From positions 31,945,691 to 32,009,690 of the forward strand of contig NC_044916.1 in the NCBI RefSeq assembly GCF_003576645.1: a stretch of DNA of 64,000 bases, given 5' to 3'. Source of the DNA: Ipomoea triloba. Taxonomy: Eukaryota; Streptophyta; Magnoliopsida; Solanales; Convolvulaceae. A program made the translations under genes and the position numbers. Below, piece by piece: positions 33,004-44,600 of this stretch. Under the pieces are notes generated by a model. That model was not told the DNA's origin. It did no database searches and was given only the letters and a program-made list of their open reading frames with translations. Numbering within the stretch: position 1 is the first letter of the stretch; every line of letters begins with the position of its first letter.

Positions 33004-33539
33004 TTAGAAACAGGAGAACACAAAAGAAAAGGGAAGCTATTCATATACAATCCACCGGTACATCTTTTTGCGTTTAGATAGTGAGAGCGCTTGGGGTTTC
33101 CTCTTTTTCGCATATTAGCTGCATTTACTGTATGAGTTATGAGTATCTACCTTGTTGGGGCCTGGGGGTGAAGGGGAAGCTCAAGCTGGTGGTATCATAT
33201 GTAATAGAACTGCTCTTATCTGGTAAAAAAAAAATTACTGAATTGTAATAGCAGAGTTCATCTGTTATATCCTGGCAATGCAGTGAAACCTCCCCAAAAA
33301 GTTTTGGTGGAGTTGGTTGAGAAATGATTTGGAGAATTCAATTTGATGCATCATGATGTGAATCAAACAATGATGACTTGATTGTTTGAGCTCATATTGC
33401 CCAATCCACTTCACCGTAACAGCGCTATAGTCAAGTCGGCAAATTATTCTGTGGACCTGGGTCCACCTTGACCTTGCAAGACCCTGGTCCATGGTATAAC
33501 TATTGTGTCAAGTCAAGTTGGGCTCGAGTAGTAAAAATT
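33004..33539 (+). other. DUF3531 gene 3' flank with a palindromic repeat scar
   Basis: After the stop codon there is no further gene. Around 33451-33500 is a worn member of the palindrome family (GGACCTGGGTCCACCTTG... followed by GGTCCATGGTATAAC). Confidence 0.5.
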
Positions 33540-34537
33540 GAGTTAGTACCCAATATAGTCCTCAACTTTGGTGGTTTTACTCAATTTAATTCTAAGTGAC
33601 TTTTTGTGCTTCATTTAGTCCTTGACTTAGATGGTTTTATGCAATTTAGTCCTCCATTAAGAATTTCGTTTATTGGTTATTAGTAATAGGGTTAATATGG
33701 TAATTTCTCTCTTTTTTTTTTTTGGGTTTGATTACTCTCCTAATTAATTTTACCCTCCTTCATCGATTAAATTTCCCCCATTATTAATCAACTTGATCTT
33801 TAATAAAATGAAGGCTAAATACATGCCAAAATTAAACATTGAAAGAAAGAGTACATAAAAGAAAAATGAATTTCACAAAGATGGATAAAGTGGACAAATT
33901 AGAATGACAAGGAATGTGGGATGGAATATGAAGTCAGGCCATCGTGCCGGTAGTGTGTTTAATTTGCTTCTAGTGTTTTTGCTTTGGTGTGCGTTTGCTT
34001 TCAATTTGTCAACAATTATTGGGTTATGCATATATATGCTTTTAGATTTCTAGGGTTTGTTACAAAGAAGAAGGAGAAATTTATGTTAAGCATATGAGTG
34101 GTTGAGGTTATTTTGTTGTTCTATATTCATTCCTGTAGACTAGTGATTAATTGTAATTTATCTATTTCTCCTCTGTTGTACACTATAAATACATTGGTTA
34201 TTCTCTTCAATCAAATACAGTTCATTCTATAATCTTACAATTTAATTGATAAAGAAGAATGGGGAAATTAGCATAGTAGTTTGACAAAAGTTAAAGCGAA
34301 GGGAAATTACCATTTAATTGATAAAGAAGAATGGGGAAATTAGCATAGTAGTTTGACAAAAGTTAAAGCGAAGGGAAATTACCATTAACCTTGCTACTAA
34401 TAACCAACAAATAACCAACAAACAGAATTTCTAACAGATAACTAAATTGTGTAGATGACTAAATTAAGCACAAAAAGATTCGAGATTAAATTGAATAAAA
34501 CCACTATAGTCGATGACTATATTGGGTATTAACTCAT
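33540..34537. mobile_element. Mutator-like non-autonomous element, about 1 kb, with long TIRs
   Basis: The first 50 or so bases (GAGTTAGTACCCAATATAGT ... GGTGGTTTTACTCAATTTAA) reappear inverted at the right end (TTAAATTGAATAAAACCACT ... ATATTGGGTATTAACTC), imperfect but clear. The 8-bp direct repeat TAAAAATT flanks it (33532-33539 and 34538-34545). Long TIRs with an 8-bp TSD point to the Mutator superfamily. No transposase is present. An internal 72-bp tandem duplication lies at about 34244-34387. Confidence 0.75.
34244..34387. repeat. 72-bp tandem duplication inside the Mutator-like element
   Basis: The sequence TAATTGATAAAGAAGAATGG ... AAAGCGAAGGGAAATTACCA is present twice in a row with no visible difference, so the duplication is recent. 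Confidence 0.9.
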
Positions 34538-34718
34538 TAAAAATTCTATACAATTTTTAAAAAATAAAATTGAAACTTGAGTTCTTTGTATAAAAAAATC
34601 GAAATGTTTGTGTATTTAACGACATTTCAACGATTTTGTTGATGAAAGATAAAAAATAGTCATGCCACAATAATACTATGACCAAAGGTGATGTAAAATA
34701 TGACTAAAAGTAGACTAA

Positions 34719-35045
34719 GGCCATGTTTGGTTAATAATCAGCCAATTTTGACTTATTTGACTACTATTTGTTGTTTGGTTAATAAGTTTTTTTGTAATTC
34801 CAAAATACTAAAATTTGACCACTATTTGTTGTTTGGTTAATAAGCTTTTTGTAATTTCAAAATACTAAAATTCAAAAGGCTATTCAAAACAGCCTTTTTC
34901 AATTATATTTTTGAGAAAAGAAATTATACCAAACAGATATCAGCTAACAGATAATTTTACTAAATAACTTTCTACAATAAGCTAATGCTATCAACTAATC
35001 ATACATTCTAACCCAATCAGTCAACAATCATTTACCAAACAGGTC
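34719..35045. mobile_element. Tourist-like MITE, about 327 bp
   Basis: Inverted ends GGCCATGTTTGGTTAA and complement-of ACCTGTTTGGTAAA, with TAA on the left and TTA on the right. The TSD is imperfect. An inner block (GACCACTATTTGTTGTTTGG) is doubled. Non-coding. Confidence 0.6.
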
Positions 35046-35100
35046 TTAAATAAATTCTAAGGTAAAAATTCTCATATTCCACATTTTTGTAAAAAGAAAA

Positions 35101-35693
35101 ACGAAAAAGAAAAAGAAAAACAAAGAAAAAGTCTCCGTGCATCAATGGATATTCAGCTTCCGCTTTCATTTCCATGGAACAAGTGAATGAATAATTGTGC
35201 CAAAAAAAAAAATTGTGATGGACATTATTATGTACGGAGTACGTAGTAGTCTCGAGCTATGTGAAAGACGGGTTTTCTCAGCAGAAAATGAATAATCATA
35301 TCGTTTTTATTCGTCACCTTTTCATCTTCCCAATCTTCTCTCTCCTAGCTTCTACCATTTGTTTCTTCCCAAGGTTTCGTGTACATTTCTTTGATCATCT
35401 TTCTTCCTTACGTTGCAAAGAAACTCCCAGTGATTGGGCCTCCATTTCGATCTCTGTGTATATATACATACAAAACTACCCATAAAATACACCACCTTTC
35501 ATGCACGTACATACAGCTTTAGTTTAACAGCACTCTTTGAAATTTGGGGTTTCTTTTTGCTGTTTGTTTGTGATCCTTTCCAGTGAGACTAGCTAGTAGG
35601 GAAGAAAGAATCTGAGGCAAAATATCTTCCGGCATTCTCTACGTCATTCATTCCGTGATTCTCTGTACCCAGTACAGTGCTTTTGGCGGAGAA
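35101..35693 (+). promoter_or_regulatory. Promoter and 5' UTR of helicase copy A, shared with copy B
   Basis: This block is recognisably duplicated at about 50541-51067 before copy B (CTTTCATTTCCATGGAA, TTATTATGTACG, TTTCTTTGATCAT, TATATATACATACAAA, ACCCATAAA, ACACCACCTTTCATGCA). A TATA-like stretch (TATATATAC, near 35459) about 230 bp before the ATG is kept in both copies. Conservation of the block after duplication suggests it is the functional promoter. Confidence 0.6.
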
Positions 35694-38600
35694 ATGGAGA
35701 GGGTTTCTTCTGCAAAGATGAAAGCTTGGCCCAAAGATGACTTCACTGATATAGTTATTTCGTGGACTCTGGAAGACATTTTTAACCAGAATCTGTTCAA
35801 CGACCAGGTATCTCCATCCTCTCCTCCTAAAACGATATGATGCAGTTGATGGTGGTGGTTGTGGATGCTTATATATGTCGATAAACCCGCTTCTATTTCT
35901 GTTTAATGCTTTGTATTTTTCAATTGCTACTATTTTTGAATGACTAGGAAAGCATAGTCATTCTTCGAGATGATGAACATATATAAATATAAATATGCAA
36001 TTCAACTATCAGCTTAATAATTTATTAGTTTAGATAGAACACATACTTGAATTTTGTAAGAGTTAACTTATGTCAAAAGAAAACTATGATAAATGTGTTC
36101 TAAGGATCTGGAATCTTATAATTATTAAGTCAATGATCCGATCATGTTACCTGAATGCCCTTTCAGTTGCTCTATAGTTACTACTAGTATGAGTGTATGA
36201 CTCTATTCATTTTTGCACTGTGTTACCACTGGATATTTGGATGGATCATCGCGAACTTGTTTTTCTTTTGATCTTCTTAGGTCGAGAAGATTCCGGAAAC
36301 ATTCAATTCAGCGGACCATTATCTATGTTCTTTTTTCTTTCCTGTATTGGAAGAAACACGTGCTCAGCTTGCAGCTTCTATGGATGTAATGGACAGAGCG
36401 CCGTTTGCTGAAGTGATCGCCATTGATGCGGTGAACAAACATGGGGAACCTCTATATAGTGTTAAGGTGGACGTTTGGAAGAATAGAGTGCGTGATGACA
36501 GAGAGCCATACAGAACATTGCCTGGAGATATTGTTGTGATCTCAGATAATAGACCAGTGAGTGCTTCTGATTTGGATCGAGCTGGGTCGAACTGGACACT
36601 TGCTTCAGTTGTTAATCTCGTGAATGATGAGGAAGATGGTGCCAATATCTCCACAAATTTTAAAGTGAAAATGCCGACTGATCTCACTCCCGATCTTGAG
36701 AAATATGAAGGATTCCACATTGTGTTCTTAGAAAACATCACAACGCATAAAAGGATTTGGAATGCATTGCACATGAGGAAAAACATGAAGATTATTGACT
36801 CGGTTTTGTACACGAATGGTGAGGTAAGTGGCATTGTTGGTTTACTGATATGCTCTGTGTTACTCACTTTGATTTTCACTTCAGCTCATTCCATTTATAC
36901 TGTATGTCTTCATAAACCTTATCGTTTTGGTGAGAATTATTTCACTCAAGGTTCTGTCATTCTCAACCTACCATAATATTGCTGCTTACTTCTCCTTGCT
37001 CTTTGGTAGTTTTTAATTTTTAAATAATTTTGATTGATCTTTGAATAGGCTGAGAAGAAATGTTATCTCTGCTCTCCTCATCCTGATAATATTGGTTGCA
37101 CTGACAGAATTGGGACTGGCATGTTCTCCAAACTGAATGAATCACAAGCGAATGCTGTACTGACTTGCCTTGAAAGGGTGAAATGTGACCAAATATCGCA
37201 TGTTGATCTGATATGGGGTCCTCCTGGTACTGGAAAGACAAGTACGATCAGTATATTGCTTTATATGCTCTTGAAAATGAATTGCAGAACACTTATCTGT
37301 GCGCCTACAAATGTGGCAGTAACACAAGTTGCCGCTCGGGTGATAAAACTTGTGCAAGAGTCTTTTAAAGGTGAATCCTCAGAGAAATATTTGTTATATC
37401 CTTTGGGTGATGTGGTCCTACTTGGAAACAAGGATAGATTAAAGATGGGGGGTGATATTGTGGAGATCTATTTAGACAATCGTGTTGACAGGCTTGTTGA
37501 GTGTTTGGGGCCACTGAAAGGTTGGAGACAGTGCATTGATTCCACAGTTCATTTTCTTGAAGATTGTGTTTCTGATTATGATATCTTTGTTGAAAATGAA
37601 TTGAAAATGAGAGAGTTGAATGTTAAAGGTGAAACTTTGAAGGATAGCATAAAACCCACATCCTTTCTTAAGTTTATTAAATTGCGGTTTGAGGTTATAG
37701 TATCAGCCCTCAGAAGTTGCATGCTTATATTTTGTACTCATTTACCAAGGCATTTCATTCAAGAAAAAAATTTCCAAGATATCATGTCCCTGATATGCTT
37801 ATTGGATTCTCTAAAAGAAATGATATTTCAGGAGCATATGAGATCTGCGAAATTGAAGGACCTATTTTCACAGCCAGTTTCCTCTAAGCCATTTGTGAAT
37901 ACATCTTCTTTGCTCTGCTTGAGAATCCAGTGCATCTCCATTCTTAAAATGCTTCTACATTCTTTGGGAGTACTTGAACTTCCAAGCGCATTAAATAAAG
38001 CTTCAATAAAGGAATTCTGTTTAAGGTCGTCATCCTTGATTTTCTGCACTGCTTCTAGTTCATATAAGATGCATTCAACTGAGATGGAACCTTTCAACTT
38101 ATTGGTCATTGATGAAGCAGCTCAGTTGCGGGAATGCGAATCTATTATACCACTTCAACTTCCTGGTCTAAAACATGCAATTCTTGTAGGTGATGAATGC
38201 CAATTACCAGCAACTGTTTGCAGCCAAGTGAGTACTCCATTCTTTTAAGTTATGGTAATGACTTGGTATGTTGCATCGAGTAACTGATTGCTTCCTTGAC
38301 ATAATAAACATGGTGGTAATAGGTGTGTTCTGAAGCTGGTTTTGGAGGAAGCTTATTTGAAAGGCTAAGTTCATTGGGGCATTCAAAGCTCTTGCTTAAT
38401 GTGCAGTACCGGATGCATCCAGCAATAGGCCATTTTCCAAATTTGAGTTTCTATCGTATGCAAGTCCTAGATGCTCCAAATGTTAGAAGCAAAGCCTACG
38501 AGAGACAGTATCTCCAGGGAAACATGTTTGGTCCATATTTGTTTATTAGTGTCCCCAGTGGAAAAGAAGAATCAGATGATTTTGGGCATAGCAAAAGAAA

Positions 38601-41600
38601 TATGGTTGAGGTGGCTTTAGTAATTAAGATTCTGCAGAACCTGTACAAATGTAAGTCTGTTTTTTGCATTTATTTTGTTTTTGGCTTGTCAGAGTCTAAA
38701 AGTTTCCTTTTGATAGCTCACTTGTTAAAGTGATTTCTAACATGGTGAACCCAATCGAAGTGAAATGTTTTACCAGCTTTTTGTATTGAATTTATTGGGT
38801 TATTTTGAAAGCACAGCTGGGATGATATTGCAATTTGTTTGAGTTCTCATGTTATGCTCTAACTACTTTTTTTCCAAATCCTTATTTTCACAGTTTGTAG
38901 CTCCAGAAAGAAGCTTAGCGTTGGTGTTATATCTCCTTATACTGCTCAAGTTGTTGCGATAAAAGATAGAATTGGTAGAAAGTATGACAACCTTAATGGC
39001 TTTTCAGTTAAGGTGAAGTCTACTGATGGGTTCCAGGGTGGGGAAGAAGATGTTATAATATTATCCACTGTTAGATCTAACCGTAGTGGCTCAATTGGTT
39101 TTTTGTCTAGTTTGCAAAGAACTAATGTTGCTCTGACAAGAGCCAGGTACTGGTTATCTTCGGATCTTTGTGATTTGAATTTTGAAGGTAATGGTACTCT
39201 AGGTGTCTCTTAACTATTTTTCTCTTTTGTTTCTTCTAGACACTGTTTATGGATCTTGGGAAATGAAAGGACGCTTGTTGATAGCAATTCAGTTTGGGAA
39301 GGATTAGTTCTAGATGCAAAGGATCGCCAATGCTTCTTTTGTGCTGCTGAAGATAGTGATCTGTTGAAAACTGTTATAGATGTCAAGAAAGAGCTGGATC
39401 AACTTGATGATTTGCTTAATGCAGATAGCATCCTATTAAAAAATCAAATATGGGAGGTAAACCAATTTGTTGACTTGATCCTACTGTTGCTTAATGTACG
39501 ATTTTTATACGAGGGTCTCATTTTAGGTAGATGAGGCTTAGTGTTTTTCTTTGCTTAAATTCTGCTTTTTATGTTGTTATTTTTGTCTGCTTGAACATTT
39601 CTGTCATTTAATTTGTTGAAGTGTACCACATTAAAAAGTTAGAGAGAAAGAGATTGATTTGTAATGCTATGGGTTCAACTATCTAATTGCTTGGATTTAA
39701 TATTTTACGCTTTACTTGATTCAAATGCATTATGCCCCAATTTGCTCATAGGAATCATAGGTTTAGGAGTTGGACATCCAGACTTAGGCTTGGGAGGTGG
39801 GATCTTCCTTTTAATGCTCTCAACTATAGATTTGTGGTGTTTGAATTGAATAATTTAAATGGGCTCTTGAATTGCTGTAGTTTTTATATATTTTTAATTT
39901 TAATGTTAGCGCTTACTTTTCTTACATTGTTTGTTCATCTTTCATATATTTTGCCATGTAAAATTTTGACCTTGTTTATGGTCTCTATTTGAGTATGTTT
40001 GTTTGTTTGAGGTTGCTGTAATAATATGAATATCATTTTGGAGTTTAATTAATTTGCTTTCCTTTTCATATGTTGTTAGGTTCTATTGAGTGACAATTTC
40101 AGAAAATCATTTAAAAATCTTGTGTCATCCCGCTTGAGAATGGCAGTGCTTAATCATTTATGTAAGCTTGCTAGTGGATGGAGACCAAAGAGGAAATGTG
40201 TGGACTTGGTGTGCGAAAGCTCATTCCAGGTTGTGAAACAGTTTAAGATTGAAGGGTACTACATTATCTGCACCATTGACATTCAGAAGGATTTGAACTA
40301 CAAACAAGTGTTGAGGGCCTGGGATTTATTGCCTCTTGATGAGGTTGGCAAATTAGTGAGACGCCTTGATAGCATATTCGCTATGTATAATGATGATTTT
40401 ATCGATTTGTGTAAACTGAAATGCTTTGATGGGTATGTTTTTTTTCCTACAGATCCTATTATAATTATAATGATAGTGAGCTCTCAGAAAGTGTTACATA
40501 CTAAATCAGTAAATTGTTAAGAAAGATAGCTTTTCTAAATTCTAAATTGCTTCTATTTTTTTGTATAGGGTCTTGGAAGTTCCAAAAGTCTGGCCAGGTT
40601 CTTATGATCTGGTAAGGTTCAAGAATCCTAGTGAGAGAGTGGCTGATTACTCAAATGATGGTGTGGTGGACGGTAGTAGTTATGCTGAAAATTCTAGAGT
40701 AAGTGAAAGCTTACTTTTGATGAAGTTTTACGCCTTATCATCTGGCATTGTCAACCATCTGCTCTCTGATAACCATGGTGAAGAAATTGATATCCCTTTT
40801 GAAGTGACTGATGAGGAAAAGGAGTTAATCCAATCAGGAAGGAGTAGTTTCATACTGGGTCGATCAGGCACTGGGAAAACCACTGTGTTGACCATGAAAT
40901 TAATTCAGAAGGAGCAACTGCATCAGCTTGCCTTAGGGGGAGTGATGAAAGATGAGACAAATGAGATAAGCAAGTATGCAGGAGAAAGTAGCTTTTCTAG
41001 AGCTGAGATTGCAATGATGAGCCAATCTGAAGCTGAGGCGAAGAAGCCTACTCTAAGGCAGCTTTTTGTCACAGTTAGTCCAAAACTATGCTTTGCAGTC
41101 AAGAAACAAGTTTCTAATTTGAAATGGTGAGCCCAAACAATCTAATTTATTTTCTTTCAGATTCTATCCTCTATTTACAGCTTGTTTGTCAGTGCACTGT
41201 GCTGCAGTAGCTATCTTCATGGAGTTAAAAAGTCAACAAATTACTGGGTTTTGCTTGTTTTAATGCCTCATCCAATCTGTCATTGCTTAGTTTTGGCATA
41301 TAACAATTAGATGCTTCCTCTGCCCCTAAATGTTGTCCATGTTCCTAAAAGAAACACCATGCATCATTCTACTTTCTTACATTACCTTTCTAACAATAGT
41401 CAAAAGGTTAAAAGACAACTAACATGCTTTTTCTCAAATATCTTTGAAATTTATGTTTATGGAAATAAGACAACCATTTTGGAACAGAGAATACTTTAAG
41501 GCTTATTAGGAGTTAGGAAATAAAGTGCATTAATAGTCGTCAAGTATGGTAGAATCATTTGCCTTGTTTGATGCCAGTGCAATTGATCTATAGTGACCTT

Positions 41601-44600
41601 AGACTTAGATAATGCTTGGAGGAAGCTAAAATGATAAAGTAGCAATAACAATAATGAATCTTGGAATTTGATGAAAAACTTTCTTTCTCACCCTTCCAAC
41701 CCTCCCTGGTTTTGAAGTAATAAGCTTTTGCTCCTGAACATAATTTCTATGTCTCTTACCTAATTTTGTGATTTCCACTTTGTGCTGCATTTGACATGCT
41801 TTTTATCACTTGAAGTGGGAATTATGTCATGGTGTGGTGCAATTGGATTTTTAGAACAGCTCTTCCCATTGAATTGATAGCATAAATACATGTTTTTATA
41901 GTCAAAGATGTTCTCTGTAATTGTAAACCTATATTGTGCCTGCAGCTTTGTTGACGGGGGCAAATTCTCTGCTGGGAACAGTGTGATGGATATGGATGAT
42001 TTGGATGGATTTTCACATTTTAAAGACATTCCAAATTCTTTTGTTGGCATTCCAGACAGTAAGTATCCTCTGGTAATCACTTTTCACAAGTTTCTGATGA
42101 TGCTTGATGGAACACTGTGGCCTTCATACTTTGACCGTTTCCATGATACAAGCACACTTTCTCTGAACCGTATTTCAAGATCAGTCACTTTAGATACTTT
42201 CATACGAGGGAAAGAGGTTAACTTTGACCGCTTTTGTTGCTTGTATTGGCCACATTTCAATTCCCAATTGACAAAGAATCTTGATCCTTCCAGAGTGTTT
42301 ACTGAGATAATTTCGCATATAAAAGGAGGCTTGCAGGTGTGTGAGACTGATGGTGCAAAACTCACCCGTGAGGGATATATTTCAATGTCTGCGAACAGGG
42401 TTTCTACTGTGAATGAGAAGAAGAGAGGGGAAATTTATGATATCTTTCTTGATTATGAAAAAATGAAGATGAAGCGAGGAGAATTTGATTTAGCTGATTT
42501 AGTGAATGATCTTCATCGTCGGTTAAAGAGTGAAAACTTGAATGGTGACAAAATGGATTTTGTATACATTGATGAAGTTCAAGACCTTACAATGAGGCAG
42601 ATTTCACTGTTCAAGTATATTTGCAAAAATGTCGATGAAGGCTTTGTATTTTCTGGTGATACAGCACAAACAATTGCTAGGGGGATAGATTTTAGGTTTG
42701 AAGATGTGCAGTCTTTATTCTATGAGGAGTTTATGATGAAATTAAAGGGTGATGGACCTCCGGCACGAAAAGATAAAGGTCATCTTGCAGGGGTCTCTTG
42801 TTTGCTACAGAACTTCCGTACTCATGCTGGTGTTCTAAGGCTTGCACAGAGTGTAATTGATATTCTTTATCACTATTTCCCTCTATCTATTGATGCTTTG
42901 GCACCAGAGACCAGCCTTATATATGGTGAAGCTCCTGTATTACTTAAGCCTGGCAGTGATGAAAATGCTATTGTAACTATCTTTGGTAACAGTGGGAGTA
43001 ATAGTGGGAAAATGGTAGGCTTTGGTGCCGAGCAAGTCATATTAGTGCGTGATGAGGCTGCTAAGAAGGAAGTTTCAGACTTTGTTGGAAAACAGGCGCT
43101 TATTTTAACAATAGTTGAATGCAAGGGCTTAGAGTTCCAGGCAAGTGAGATGGCTAGAGCATGCTGCTTCTTTTGCCTTGTTCTTCCAATTCCTTTCTGG
43201 ATGTTCTCTTTTTCACTCTGTCTCTAATTTGTTATCATAAGCTATGACTTCAACATTCATTTCTTAATTTTTTTTTTTATTTTTTTTTTGTGGCCAGGAA
43301 TAACATTGATTGTGATAATTTTTCTTGAGATTTGAAATAAGCTCAAAGGAGCCGATGTCGTCTTTAGCTCTTTTAAAAAAAAAAAAAGAGAAGAAAATTT
43401 TAAGCACCATTTATGTTTACATATATTAACTGCTGTAGATTTCATCATGAATCTTATTTTATGTTTTATGGTCTGTTGAAGATCGTGTACAGTGCTATGT
43501 ATTTTGTCTACTTCTATTAAATTTTTTTAACACATTTACTACAATGAGTGTTATGTTTTCTTTCGAGTTCTGCTAAATTGTCTGACTACTATCATGTGTT
43601 ATTGTAGGACGTAATGCTTTATAACTTCATTGGTTCTTCACCACTTAGAAATCACTGGAGAGTAGTATATGAGTATATGAAACAACAAGATTTACTTGAC
43701 TCAGAATTTCATCAATGCTTCCCGTGCTTTTCTGAAGCAAGGCACGCAATTTTGTGTTCTGAATTGAAGCAGCTCTATGTGGCTATAACAAGGACAAGGC
43801 AAAGGCTATGGATTTATGAGAGTGTAGAGGAGTTTTCGAAACCAATGTTTGATTATTGGATGAAAATGTGTCTTGTGGAGGTAAGGGAGGTTGACGACTG
43901 TCTTGCTCAGGCTATGAGAATGGCAAGCACACCTGAGCAGTGGAAATCTCGGGGAATAAAAGTCAGTAAATCTTGCTTTTCTTTTTAGATAGTATGAATT
44001 TCTACTTTTGTTGATATCTACATCTGTGTATGTCTACCTGTTGTGTTGTTATTCTTTGTATTTTTTTTTTTCATTCATAAACTTCTGGGTTTGAAATAAA
44101 CTTGTCCAGGTTTTCTAATGGCAGTTGAATTTATTTTACTGTGCAGTTCTTTTGGGATAAACAGTATGAAATGGCTATTATGTGTTTTGAAAGGGCAGGA
44201 GAGAGTAAGTGGGAGAAAAGAGCTAAAGCTTCCAGAATCAGGGAAGCTGCATACCGGAAGCGGGATTCAAAACCCATTGAGTTCTATACCTCCTTGCGGC
44301 AAGCTGCTGAAATATTTGAGTCTATTGGACGGTTTGAGTCCGCAGCCGAGTGTTATTGTGACTTGAATGAATATGAACTTGCAGGTATTAGTTTTTCCCT
44401 ATTCACTTTAAGTTGCATCTTTGGCATGAAGGCATCTTATTGCTGGTGTTTCTTCCAAATTTCAATGGGCACTGCTTATTTAATCAAATTTCCTACAATT
44501 GTTGTAAATTCACCACCTGATGTGTATGAATCTTCAATGTCGGTCAAGCATTCTGAAGCTTTGTTTTTCTGTTTCTACTGTGCTACAGGAAGTATTTATT

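Noticed and set aside
36364..36879. Minus-strand frames of 170-180 aa opposite exon 2 of each helicase copy (also near 51600-52151 and 54178-54726)
   Set aside because: They mirror the coding strand's composition and recur only because the exon is duplicated.
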